Source: Candidatus Niyogibacteria bacterium CG10_big_fil_rev_8_21_14_0_10_42_19 (GTDB lineage Bacteria > Patescibacteriota > Minisyncoccia > 1-14-0-10-42-19). From it: a DNA stretch of 19,391 bases. The stretch spans positions 21,200-40,590 of the forward strand of contig PFCN01000035.1 of assembly GCA_002774705.1 (NCBI GenBank), in the 5' to 3' direction. Position numbers and translations under genes: made by a program. The notes beneath the pieces are model-generated. The model saw only the letters and a program-made list of their open reading frames with translations. It was not told where the DNA came from and ran no database searches. Shown here piece by piece: positions 7,119 to 13,993 of this stretch (the first letter of the stretch is position 1; each line of letters begins with the position of its first letter).

Positions 7119-7859
7119 TTAAATATTTTTAAGTACCTCTAAAATAACCGACTCAATCTCCTTAAAGGGCAGAGCCCCCTCCATGAATAATCCATTGATA
7201 AAATAGGTCGGCGTCCCCGAAATATTCAAAAGACGGCCGAGATTAAATTCACTTTGCACTTTCTGGTCATATTTTCCCGATACAAGACACGATTCAAAGG
7301 CAACCGTATTTAGTCCGAGATCCCCCGCATATTGTATGAGATTGTCTTTGGCGAGGGCGTTTTGATTTGAAAATAAAGTCGTATGATATTCCCAGAATTT
7401 TCCTTGCTCTCCGGCGCATTCGGAAGCGATTGATGCCGGTTTGGCATAAGGATGGATTGTCTCCAGCGGAAAATGCCTCCAGATAAGCTTTACCTGTCCC
7501 GATTTAACGTATTTTTCAACTATTTCTTTTCTTGCTCCATTATGAAATTTTTCACAAAACGGGCATTGAAAATCCCCGAATTCGGCTATAGTCACGGGGG
7601 CATCGGGATTACCCAAGACATAATCTCCCTCTCTTACCCAAAGCAGGGCTTCCGCGTCCTTGTTGTCGGTTTTGACCGCAAGAGGAAACCGGGCCCTATT
7701 TTCCGAAACATCCGGAACACTTGGGGCTTTAGCCAAAGGAGTTTTATTACCGCTGGACATCAAAGCTCCGGCAATTAAAACTCCAGCGACGATAATCGCG
7801 ACAGGAATAACATAAGGACTCGCTTGAGGGGTTTGTGAATTTTGAGATTCTTCTTCCAT
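7119..7859 (-). CDS. Membrane-anchored DsbA-like thiol-disulfide oxidoreductase
   Basis: This 246-residue protein has an N-terminal membrane anchor (about residues 16-35) and an outward-facing thioredoxin-fold domain of the DsbA/thioredoxin_4 type. The active site is FQCPFCEKFH, with Cys99 and Cys102. The cis-proline loop is SGTPTYFIN (214-222). RHFPLETIHPYA is a hallmark of this DsbA group. Two further cysteines, Cys148 and Cys191, could form a structural disulfide as in BdbD-like proteins. The ATG lies 7 nt after a TATTCT box. Its neighbour 17 nt downstream is a TrxB-like reductase, which may supply or balance reducing power indirectly. Whether it acts as an oxidase or an isomerase cannot be told from the sequence. 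Confidence 0.9.
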   Translation of the reverse strand: MEEESQNSQTPQASPYVIPVAIIVAGVLIAGALMSSGNKTPLAKAPSVPDVSENRARFPLAVKTDNKDAEALLWVREGDYVLGNPDAPVTIAEFGDFQCPFCEKFHNGARKEIVEKYVKSGQVKLIWRHFPLETIHPYAKPASIASECAGEQGKFWEYHTTLFSNQNALAKDNLIQYAGDLGLNTVAFESCLVSGKYDQKVQSEFNLGRLLNISGTPTYFINGLFMEGALPFKEIESVILEVLKNI

Positions 7860-7866
7860 GTAAATT

Positions 7867-7872
7867 AGAATA
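7867..7872 (-). promoter_or_regulatory. Candidate -10 box (TATTCT) for the DsbA-like/reductase pair
   Basis: TATTCT on the minus strand lies 7 nt before the ATG at 7859, the same spacing seen with perfect TATAAT boxes elsewhere in the window. It suggests a leaderless start. It is weaker evidence than the perfect boxes. Confidence 0.35.
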
Positions 7873-7905
7873 ACATTTTACGCCTATAAAACAAATAAAT
7901 AAATT

Positions 7906-9054
7906 TCAGTAGGCCTCTTTAGTATATTTATTGGCCGCATTCCACATCATCCAGCTATTAATCCCGAGATCATATCCGGCTTGTTTTTGCTTGTTCACCA
8001 TTCCCGCGTCATAATCCACCCCCAAATCAAAATCTTGCAGCCACGGCCTTAATTTTTGAGGAGAAGAACTTGCGGACAAAAGACGCTCGGAGGCCTTGGA
8101 TAAAGAATAATGGACAACCTCATAAGGATTCGCCGCCGGGTTTGCGAGTCCGATAAACGTTACGGGATAATGCGACGGATAAACCATCGGCGAAATATAA
8201 TCAAAATACAGATCAGCGGTTTCAAGAAGCTGTCCGATATTAAGGTCGTCCGTATTGGTCGTCACCATACCGAAAAGATCAACGGACAAGGGAAGGTTAA
8301 GTCCCGAAAGCTCATCCGAAAGATAAGCAAAAAAATCGCCCATAACCTCAATACGCGGAGTAACCTCGTCCCAATGGTCATACGCTATGTCCCTCATATT
8401 ACCGTCCGAAGGAAAACGCACGTAATCAAAATTCAGTTCGTCAAAACCGACGCGCTCCGCCTCTTTGGACACAAGGACAGTGTAGTCCCAATATTCCCGG
8501 GCGACGGGATCTATCCAGGAGAGACCCTTTTTATCTTTCCAGACTGCTCCGTTCAGTTTTTTTACGGCAAGCTCCGGATGCGCTCCCGAATAATAAAGGT
8601 CCTGAAATACGCTAATACGCGCGATAACGTAAATATTTTTACCATGAAGATATTTTATAAAATCCTTAATATCGGGGATTCTTTCTTCCGATGCCCCTTT
8701 TAATTTCTCGTCGGAAACTTCAAAAGATATTTTCCCGGAAAAATCCTTGACATCTATGACCACAGCATTCAATTCAGACGATTCAATCAAGCTGACTATG
8801 CCTGACCTTAAGGACCTCTCGCCGGCAACCCAGGAGGTCATATAAACGGCGCGAACCGGATCGGGCGTAGGAAGATGAATAACCTTTTCTTCTTCCGGCT
8901 CCAGGACATTCGGCGCAATCATTATCCCCGAACCCTCTAAACTGTAAATTTCCGGTTTAAAAAAAGACTCACCGTAAAACCAATACGCCAGGGCCCCCAA
9001 TGCGATAAAAAAGCCCAAAATTACGGATATCCCAACATTTCTGCCTATTTTCAT
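7906..9054 (-). CDS. DUF4015-type glycoside-hydrolase-like exported protein
   Basis: This 382-residue protein has an N-terminal membrane anchor or signal (about residues 7-27) and an acidic linker. From about residue 67 it has a TIM-barrel domain of the putative glycosyl hydrolase family PF13200 (DUF4015). Supporting blocks are VRAVYMTSW (67-75), NAVVIDVKDFSG (96-107), DELNFDYVRFPSDG (205-218, the most conserved acidic block), YISPMVYPSHY and SWMMWNA near the end. It ends with TGA. The domain is related to glycosidases acting on surface polysaccharides, but no substrate has been fixed for it. A perfect TATAAT 6 nt before the ATG makes it the first gene of a likely unit with the DsbA-like protein (46 nt downstream) and the reductase. 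Confidence 0.88.
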   Translation of the reverse strand: MKIGRNVGISVILGFFIALGALAYWFYGESFFKPEIYSLEGSGIMIAPNVLEPEEEKVIHLPTPDPVRAVYMTSWVAGERSLRSGIVSLIESSELNAVVIDVKDFSGKISFEVSDEKLKGASEERIPDIKDFIKYLHGKNIYVIARISVFQDLYYSGAHPELAVKKLNGAVWKDKKGLSWIDPVAREYWDYTVLVSKEAERVGFDELNFDYVRFPSDGNMRDIAYDHWDEVTPRIEVMGDFFAYLSDELSGLNLPLSVDLFGMVTTNTDDLNIGQLLETADLYFDYISPMVYPSHYPVTFIGLANPAANPYEVVHYSLSKASERLLSASSSPQKLRPWLQDFDLGVDYDAGMVNKQKQAGYDLGINSWMMWNAANKYTKEAY

Positions 9055-9060
9055 AATTAG

Positions 9061-9066
9061 ATTATA
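9061..9066 (-). promoter_or_regulatory. -10 box (TATAAT) for a leaderless DUF4015 mRNA
   Basis: A perfect TATAAT on the minus strand lies 6 nt before the ATG at 9054 (spacer CTAATT). This puts the expected transcription start on the A of the start codon. No convincing -35 is visible. Confidence 0.5.
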
Positions 9067-9248
9067 ACAAATAAAAGCTATCTTAAAATCCTCCGATGAA
9101 AATAGAAAAAAAAGTGGAATGCGCCCCTATGATCACAAAACATCAAAATTATCCTTGATCTAATTCAATAAACAATAAAGCTTGTTATAAGTAATTTTAA
9201 ACAAACCCCAACTACCACACCCAACTCCCCGAAACAACGAATGTTTTA

Positions 9249-9452
9249 TTAGACCCGCTCAGCGGGTGGAGAAATATCCGTATCGGAAACTGAAGATCTT
9301 TTACCTTTAAAAGTCGCGCACCAAAAACCGGCGATAGCAACGATTATTCCGATAGCAATAATTATCGGGCGATCAATATTCTGGGGTAATCCCAAAAAGG
9401 GCAAAAGAACGATCCAAAGACCTAAAAATCCATTAACCCATCCTTGCCACAT
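9249..9452 (-). CDS. Small SPW-repeat-like membrane protein
   Basis: This 67-residue protein has two predicted membrane helices (about residues 6-22 and 28-47) and a hydrophilic tail. The opening WQGWVNGFLGLWIVLLPFLG resembles the SPW repeat, a short two-helix membrane motif of unknown role. The assignment rests on that resemblance only. The last codons overlap a perfect palindrome (9253-9267). Downstream (9055-9248, 194 bp) I see no gene, only a G-rich run on the minus strand at 9206-9230 and the promoter of the next gene. No promoter was evident for this gene itself. Confidence 0.7.
   Translation of the reverse strand: MWQGWVNGFLGLWIVLLPFLGLPQNIDRPIIIAIGIIVAIAGFWCATFKGKRSSVSDTDISPPAERV
9253..9267. 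repeat. Palindrome at the 3' end of the SPW-like gene
   Basis: ACCCGCT-C-AGCGGGT overlaps the last codons of the SPW-like gene. It resembles the palindrome at 2641-2657 in its outer arms (ACCCGC...GCGGGT). No U-tract follows on the minus strand. Confidence 0.5.
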
Positions 9453-9483
9453 AAAATTTTAAATAAAAATAAATTAAATAAAA

Positions 9484-9600
9484 ATGACACGCAAGAACCA
9501 CCCGCCGCTTATTGAGAATTTCATCAAAAACGGATATCCGGCGGTACGCCAGCGTTCCATTATCCGCTCTTAGCGGAGTGGGTATAAAACCCGAGATCGA
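9484..9600 (+). other. GC-rich, hairpin-rich intergenic segment, possible small RNA or 29-residue ORF
   Basis: The 209-bp gap between the SPW-like gene and the 8-Cys gene is AT-rich except for this block. It holds four successive self-complementary elements: CGGATATCCG (9531-9540), GGCG-GTA-CGCC (9540-9550), TCCGCT-CTT-AGCGGA (9563-9577) and GGGT-ATAAA-ACCC (9580-9592). CTATTTTTTATT follows at about 9602. CCGCCG near 9503 could also pair with CGGCGG at 9539-9544. The plus strand also has an open frame 9484-9573 (ATG to TAG, 29 residues, starting MTRKNHPPLIENFIKNGYP) with no recognised match and no clear promoter. Either reading, or a remnant of a palindromic element, is possible. Confidence 0.35.
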
Positions 9601-9661
9601 CCTATTTTTTATTATAACAATACCCTAAAATTGGGCACCAAAAGACATCAAAAACAAAAAT

Positions 9662-9859
9662 TTAACAAAATTCGCAAGTTTTGTCGGTTTTTGCTTTATG
9701 TTCGCCTTTAGAGGGATCCCCGCAACACTCCTTACAGCAAAAAGCGGAGCCCTCAAGGATAAAAACCCCTTCCGCCTCCGATCTTTCCTTACCGCACTTA
9801 ACGCATTTAAACTTTTTTTCTTCTGCTTTTTTCTTTTTTAAAAATGATAATAAAGCCAT
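9662..9859 (-). CDS. Small eight-cysteine protein, probably metal-binding
   Basis: This 65-residue protein has a hydrophobic then lysine-rich N-terminus (MALLSFLKKKK). It is followed by three Cys clusters: CVKC (Cys19, Cys22), CCKECC (Cys41, 42, 45, 46) and a C-terminal CEFC (Cys62, Cys65). Spacing fits a zinc-ribbon-like or two-site metal-binding protein. I do not recognise a named family, and the terminal CEFC is unusual. An in-frame TTG at 9868 would add three residues; ATG 9859 is preferred. A promoter (TTGTTA, 18-nt spacer, TATAAA) lies just upstream, after the terminator of the cdaA unit, so it is probably transcribed alone. No signal peptide is clear. Confidence 0.75.
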   Translation of the reverse strand: MALLSFLKKKKAEEKKFKCVKCGKERSEAEGVFILEGSAFCCKECCGDPSKGEHKAKTDKTCEFC

Positions 9860-9875
9860 AATAAGCAAAAATTAG

Positions 9876-9905
9876 TTTATAATCCTACTTTATAGATGAT
9901 AACAA
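9876..9905 (-). promoter_or_regulatory. Candidate promoter for the eight-cysteine protein
   Basis: On the minus strand, TTGTTA (9900-9905), an 18-nt spacer and TATAAA (9876-9881) lie upstream of the ATG at 9859. The expected leader is about 10 nt. Confidence 0.45.
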
Positions 9906-9926
9906 AAAATGCGTTCGGACGCATTT
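9902..9926 (-). terminator. Intrinsic terminator downstream of cdaA
   Basis: On the minus strand, AAATGCGT-CCGA-ACGCATTT forms an 8-bp stem (9907-9926), and the T-run continues as TTTGTT. It lies about 100 nt after the cdaA stop at 10024. The intervening 10 kb-side DNA (9927-10023) shows no gene. Confidence 0.65.
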
Positions 9927-10023
9927 AAGTTATCAACATAATCTAAAATTCAAAATTTATTTCAAAACATCTTTTATTTTGATAAAAAAATAATAATACT
10001 TTATTCCAAACGTAGAATAACTA

Positions 10024-10950
10024 CTAACGAGCTATAAACACGATCAAAAACCAAAAAAGCGCGGCCACCAAAAGGGCAACTATTTTTTCAAACGAGTTTT
10101 CCTTAATAAGTTTATTAAAAAAATTATATGTGGTCCCAGTCCGTTCAGTAAACTTAGACTTAAAGAAATTTGAAAATTGCGCCTCCAGATCTTCACCTGA
10201 ATTTATTTTTTTTAATTTTCCGAAATGGGCTACCGAAATAGCCCCGTTCTCGCCCGAAACAATAATGATCATGGCATCAGAGCGTTCGGAAAGGCCCACC
10301 GCGGCGCTATGTCGCGTGCCATGCCTGCCGATCTCTTTAAAATTGGAAGTCAGAGGCAGATGTACTCCGAATTTCCGCAAACGATCATTAGCAACGACAA
10401 CAGCGCCGTCATGACCGGGACTAGAAGGATCAAAAATGCTGACAATTATCTCCTCGGATAATACTCCATCAAGAAGACTACCTCCTTTTATGTGGCGATC
10501 AATACTCTCCTCACCCTCAAAAACCAAGATTGCTCCATAATGCCTGCCCGAAAGATTAAAAATACCCTGGACGATCTTTGTTATAACCGAAGGTGAAGAA
10601 GAAATGAGTTTAGTCCTGATGCTCCGCGTGCTAAGAACAGCTAAATACTCAAAAAAACGCTTGAGCTCATCCTGAAAAATAACGATGATCGCAATAAAAA
10701 ATACGCTCAAAAAAGAACGTATAACCATGGTTGTCAGCGCCAAATTAAGAAGAAAAGCAAAAGCATATATTAGAAGAACCACTCCTATGCCGGCCATCAC
10801 TAAAAAAGATTTTGTCTGTTTAAAAAGAAAAATAGCCGTATACAGCAAAAAACCGATGATTAGCACGTCTAAAATATCGGATATAAAGATCTTTTTTTCG
10901 AAATCCGCAAAAATTCCGGTTGCAGTAAGATTATAAAAATACTCCATCAT
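10024..10950 (-). CDS. cdaA: Membrane diadenylate cyclase, CdaA type, with extra C-terminal helix
   Basis: This 308-residue protein makes cyclic di-AMP from two ATP. Three membrane helices (about residues 25-43, 48-70 and 76-92) precede a DAC (DisA_N) domain. The catalytic motifs are intact: GHDGAVVV (179-186) and RHGTRHSAAVGLSERSDA (209-226). FDPSSP before the DGA motif is also typical. Unlike usual CdaA, it continues past the DAC domain into a polar linker and a fourth hydrophobic segment (about 289-306, IVALLVAALFWFLIVFIA). That segment resembles the N-terminal anchor of CdaR/YbbR, which is normally a separate neighbour; no CdaR is present here. MMEY has two possible ATG starts, 10950 or 10947. 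It lies downstream of rpoD on the same strand with its own possible promoter. Confidence 0.93.
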   Translation of the reverse strand: MMEYFYNLTATGIFADFEKKIFISDILDVLIIGFLLYTAIFLFKQTKSFLVMAGIGVVLLIYAFAFLLNLALTTMVIRSFLSVFFIAIIVIFQDELKRFFEYLAVLSTRSIRTKLISSSPSVITKIVQGIFNLSGRHYGAILVFEGEESIDRHIKGGSLLDGVLSEEIIVSIFDPSSPGHDGAVVVANDRLRKFGVHLPLTSNFKEIGRHGTRHSAAVGLSERSDAMIIIVSGENGAISVAHFGKLKKINSGEDLEAQFSNFFKSKFTERTGTTYNFFNKLIKENSFEKIVALLVAALFWFLIVFIAR

Positions 10951-10984
10951 AACAATAAGGGATTTTTTAAAGTATTACTTAAAT

Positions 10985-11011
10985 TTTATAGCATTTTTTA
11001 TCCGTCGGCAA
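10985..11011 (-). promoter_or_regulatory. Candidate promoter upstream of cdaA
   Basis: On the minus strand, TTGCCG (11006-11011), a 15-nt spacer and TATAAA (10985-10990) lie upstream. The short spacer lowers confidence. The rest of the 260-bp gap between rpoD and cdaA (10951-11210) shows no gene; it holds a hairpin at 11152-11167. Confidence 0.35.
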
Positions 11012-11151
11012 GAGACATTCCCCTAAGCTCAACGCCGAAAACCCGAATCAAAACTCACGAATCAATAACCGAGCCTCATTAATCATAATAACGCGACAAT
11101 CAACTACGACCACCTATAATTAAATGATTTATCGTTCCTCATTATCAAATC

Positions 11152-11167
11152 ACGCCCACGAGGGCGT
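11152..11167. repeat. Hairpin downstream of rpoD, possible weak terminator
   Basis: ACGCCC-ACGA-GGGCGT is a perfect 6-bp stem with a 4-nt loop, 44 nt after the rpoD stop. On the minus strand only GATTTGAT follows, with no real U-tract. On the plus strand AAAATTATTAT follows. Termination or a role in RNA stability is possible. Confidence 0.4.
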
Positions 11168-11210
11168 AAAATTATTATAAGTAATGAATAATTAAATACC
11201 GCGACAACGC

Positions 11211-12407
11211 TTAATATCCCTGGAGTCTTCTTGCTTTTTCGTGTTGTCTTATTTTTTCCAAAGCTTTAGCTTCAATCTGTCTGATCCTTTCGCGGGTAAC
11301 CCCAAATTCCTTCCCAACCTCCTCAAGAGTGTGCGTGATCCCGTCCTCAAGCCCGAATCTCATAGAGAGTATCTTCTGCTCTCTGGGCGAGAGATCAATA
11401 AGTATCTCTTTTACTTGATCCACCAGTAAAAGACGGGCCGCTTCCTGGGCGGGAGAAAGAGTTTTTACGTCTTCTATAAATTCACCTAAAATAGAATCTT
11501 CTTCGCCATCTCCTACGGGCGCCTCAAGAGAAGCCGTGTCCTGCGAAATTTTTTGAATATGATGGACTTTTTCAACCTCCATCCCCATCTCTGACGCGAT
11601 CTCCTCCGCCAGCGGGTCCCGCCCGAGATCCTGCGTAAGACGCCTCACCGCCTGCTGATATTTTGAAATTGTCTCAACCATGTGAACAGGGATCCTGATA
11701 GTCCGAGCCTGATCGGCTATGGCTCTGGTAATTGCCTGCCTTATCCACCAAGTGGCGTAAGTTGAAAATTTATATCCCTTGTGCCAGTCGAATTTCTCAA
11801 CCGCGCGTCTTAAACCGAGATTACCCTCCTGGACCAGATCCATAAGAGTAAGGTTGGTGCTTCGGCCGACATAGCGTTTCGCGATCGAAACAACAAGTCG
11901 CAGGTTTGCCTCCATTAAATGATTTTCGGCTTCTCTGTCGCCTTTTTCGATTCGCTTGGCCAATTCTCGCTCTTCTTCGGCGTTAAGTAGAGAAATTCTT
12001 CCAATTTCCCTCAAATACATCTGCACCGAATCCTGCGAGGAGTGAGAAACCGCGTCATCCAATTTTGAACCCTTCTTGGGTTTTTCCCCTACTTCCAAAA
12101 ACTCCCTTCCTTCAAGGACATCAATACTCGCGTCCTGCAGGCGACTGTAAAGTTCTTCAAGAAAAATTACGTTAGTTTCTATCCTCGGAAATTGCGAAAG
12201 AATCTCCGAATACGTCACAAAGCCACGCAATCTTCCCTTGTGAACAATTTCCTCTATTTTATCTTCGGAAAACTCCTCCTTAAGCGAAACCACAGGCGCT
12301 TCTTTTGTTTTAAGCACCGTTTTTTTCTTCTTTATTGGTTTAGCTTTTCCCTTTTTCGGCTTAGAAGATGGATTTTTTTTTATTTTTGATGATTTTTGAC
12401 GAGCCAT
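11211..12407 (-). CDS. rpoD: Primary RNA polymerase sigma factor (RpoD/SigA)
   Basis: This 398-residue sigma-70 directs RNA polymerase to housekeeping promoters. A lysine-rich N-terminal tail (1-37) is followed by a region 1.1-like domain (about 46-105). Region 1.2 starts at DSVQMYLREIGR (126-137). Region 2 (about 165-240) includes LMDLVQEGNLGL and the -10-reading block YATWWIRQAITRAI (217-230). Region 3 runs to about 320. Region 4 (about 335-390) carries the -35 helix-turn-helix VTRERIRQIEAKAL (370-383). Full regions 1.2 and 4.2 mark it as the primary sigma, not an ECF or stress factor. Its intact region 2.4 fits the many TATAAT boxes seen in the window. It sits 20 nt after a 43-residue membrane protein gene and is probably transcribed with it. 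Confidence 0.97.
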   Translation of the reverse strand: MARQKSSKIKKNPSSKPKKGKAKPIKKKKTVLKTKEAPVVSLKEEFSEDKIEEIVHKGRLRGFVTYSEILSQFPRIETNVIFLEELYSRLQDASIDVLEGREFLEVGEKPKKGSKLDDAVSHSSQDSVQMYLREIGRISLLNAEEERELAKRIEKGDREAENHLMEANLRLVVSIAKRYVGRSTNLTLMDLVQEGNLGLRRAVEKFDWHKGYKFSTYATWWIRQAITRAIADQARTIRIPVHMVETISKYQQAVRRLTQDLGRDPLAEEIASEMGMEVEKVHHIQKISQDTASLEAPVGDGEEDSILGEFIEDVKTLSPAQEAARLLLVDQVKEILIDLSPREQKILSMRFGLEDGITHTLEEVGKEFGVTRERIRQIEAKALEKIRQHEKARRLQGY

Positions 12408-12427
12408 GCGTAAACAACGCTTTTAAA

Positions 12428-12559
12428 TTAAAAACCTCCCCTTTGTTCGTTTCCCCCCCGTTGCTCTTTTTCTTTCTGCAACTTATCACGAAAATAAAGG
12501 GCCACCAAAACACCCCCCATCACCAGACCGACAACAAATACTGTTACTACGCTTGTCAT
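12428..12559 (-). CDS. 43-residue single-helix membrane protein
   Basis: An ATG at 12559 opens a 44-codon frame ending with TAA at 12428. The protein starts MTSVVTVFVVGLVMGG and has one membrane helix (about residues 3-22), followed by a charged tail (RDKLQKEKEQRGGNEQRGG). It fills the space between the SIMPL gene stop (12590) and rpoD (12407), with gaps of 30 and 20 nt. Hydrophobic helix plus amphipathic charged tail, clean start and stop, and the fit between neighbours support coding. I know no function for it. Confidence 0.6.
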   Translation of the reverse strand: MTSVVTVFVVGLVMGGVLVALYFRDKLQKEKEQRGGNEQRGGF

Positions 12560-12589
12560 AATATTAATAATTAAACATTAATTATCTAA

Positions 12590-13411
12590 TTAATCAATCT
12601 CATAGGTCAAAGTAACGCTGACGACCACCTCCTCGGACCCCGGTTCGACTGCGGGGGCCGATACAGCCGTATCAAATTCTCCGCCCATCCCCATGGTAGT
12701 TGCGCGGTATATTTCATTCTTAAAAGGAACATCCCATCCTTCGGTTATCGAAAGCAGACGGCCCAATCCGAAGCCCGCGGCCTTGGCAACCATTTTGGCT
12801 TTTTCTTTCGCTTCTTTTATCGCCTCTTCTCTTGCTTTATTCTGGTATTCATCGAGGTCGTCAATAGTGAATGAAAGTTGCGAGACAGAATTTGCTCCGC
12901 TTTCAACTACTCCCGAAAGTATCATACCCGCTTTTTCAAAGTCTCTCGCCTTAACCAAAACGGTCTGGCTGATCGTGTATCCGACTATTTCCGGAGGGGG
13001 GCACGCAGAGGGCTCACTTCCGGAATAAATTTCACCCGGACTTAATATGGGTATGTTGCGCTGACAGGTAAAATATTGATAACGGGGATTTATATTATAA
13101 TTTTGGGTTTTTATGTCTTTATCTTCCACTCCGTTAGATTTTACAAAATTGATGGCCGCGTTCACTTTTTTAGTATTATCGACCTGAAGTTTGGCGAGAT
13201 CAACTCCGCCCTCGGTAATCACGCTAAACGTAAACTGCGCAATATCGGGTACTACCACCACCTTTCCTTCACCCGAAACGAAAAAACTCCTGAAAGACGA
13301 CGGTTTGATTGACTTCGAATAAGTTGAAACATATCCCACCGCCGCGAAAGAGACGATGAGGAGAGACACAATAATCGCGACTCCAAGATAATTTTTTACT
13401 TTCTCATGCAT
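12590..13411 (-). CDS. SIMPL-domain (DUF541) exported protein
   Basis: This 273-residue protein has an N-terminal membrane anchor or signal (about residues 9-29) and one SIMPL/DUF541 domain. The domain opens with FVSGEGKVVVVPDIAQFTFS and continues through VEDKDIKTQNYNINPRY (95-111). The C-terminal part has the typical SQLSFTIDD and the helix rich in Ala, Lys and Glu (about 193-214), then a final strand EVVVSVTLTYEID. SIMPL proteins are periplasmic or surface proteins, and the domain is widespread with no fixed biochemical activity. Two cysteines in the central insert (near residues 116 and 137) could be bridged by the DsbA/VKOR pair encoded directly upstream; that is inference. It ends with TGA. 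A perfect TATAAT lies 7 nt before the ATG. Confidence 0.9.
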   Translation of the reverse strand: MHEKVKNYLGVAIIVSLLIVSFAAVGYVSTYSKSIKPSSFRSFFVSGEGKVVVVPDIAQFTFSVITEGGVDLAKLQVDNTKKVNAAINFVKSNGVEDKDIKTQNYNINPRYQYFTCQRNIPILSPGEIYSGSEPSACPPPEIVGYTISQTVLVKARDFEKAGMILSGVVESGANSVSQLSFTIDDLDEYQNKAREEAIKEAKEKAKMVAKAAGFGLGRLLSITEGWDVPFKNEIYRATTMGMGGEFDTAVSAPAVEPGSEEVVVSVTLTYEID

Positions 13412-13418
13412 ATATATA

Positions 13419-13424
13419 ATTATA
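13419..13424 (-). promoter_or_regulatory. -10 box (TATAAT) for a leaderless SIMPL mRNA
   Basis: A perfect TATAAT on the minus strand lies 7 nt before the ATG at 13411 (spacer TATATAT). The mRNA would start at or next to the start codon. Confidence 0.5.
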
Positions 13425-13498
13425 AAACTATTTTAATTTTACTCGACTTTTAATAAATTATTTCCGCCGACCTTGCCCGTGCCGGGACGACCAATGGA

Positions 13499-13993
13499 TT
13501 AGCTTCTGATTGGGGCGGAATTTTTTAATATATGGACCCCCATTATGAATAAAAAGGTTGAGGTTGCCGCAGATACCATGCAATAAAGACAAATCGCATC
13601 AACGACAAACAACTGTAAAAATACGAGAACCACGGAAACAATAAGGCCAATTATCGTAAAATACGCTATAAATTTAAGTATTTTGGAGTATCCCAGATCA
13701 ATGTAAGCAACCGTTAAAATAAAAATAAAAAGGTAATACGCGGCGCCAAAAAGAGCGAGCGGAATACCTCCGATATCGGTATATTTGCTGGCGGCCACGG
13801 TTTCGCAACCCTCAAACACCGAGCAGTTTGGGACCTCGCCCTGATAATATTTTAAAGTCAGATATCCGGCGTCAATAAAACCTATCAAGCTTACCGCCAA
13901 TAAAAAAGCGACTATCCAGTTCGGAAACTTTTTATCTTCAGAGCTACCGGTCCGATCCAACGGATTGTTCAATAAGGGTTCGGAATTGTTCAT
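13499..13993 (-). CDS. VKOR-family quinone-linked disulfide-generating membrane protein
   Basis: This 164-residue protein has four or five membrane helices (about residues 27-46, 76-98, 107-130 and 134-155). VKOR homologues reoxidise DsbA-like proteins and pass electrons to quinone, replacing DsbB. Both redox pairs are present: a loop pair Cys57/Cys63 (NCSVFEGCETV) and the membrane pair CLYC (Cys135, Cys138). The conserved GGIPLALFG (75-83) lies between them. The ATG at 13993 lies inside the end of the upstream DsbA gene, a 50-bp overlap in another frame. The first 20 or so residues are hydrophilic, so a later non-ATG start is possible. Overlap with a DsbA gene strongly supports the function. 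Confidence 0.93.
   Translation of the reverse strand: MNNSEPLLNNPLDRTGSSEDKKFPNWIVAFLLAVSLIGFIDAGYLTLKYYQGEVPNCSVFEGCETVAASKYTDIGGIPLALFGAAYYLFIFILTVAYIDLGYSKILKFIAYFTIIGLIVSVVLVFLQLFVVDAICLYCMVSAATSTFLFIMGVHILKNSAPIRS

Noticed and set aside
8110..8703. Plus-strand open frame of 197 codons
   Set aside because: It lies wholly antisense to the well-supported DUF4015 gene and its protein is a basic, low-similarity sequence typical of a shadow frame.
9500..9600. Possible tRNA in the hairpin-rich gap
   Set aside because: No T-arm GTTCRA pattern, no 7-bp acceptor stem and no CCA-compatible end on either strand.
11124..11180. 18-codon plus-strand frame just after a TATAAT (11115-11120)
   Set aside because: It is only 3 nt from the box, too short, and spans a hairpin; no coding support.
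12368..12574. Plus-strand frame of 68 codons
   Set aside because: It is antisense to the 43-residue membrane protein gene and the start of rpoD and has no motif.
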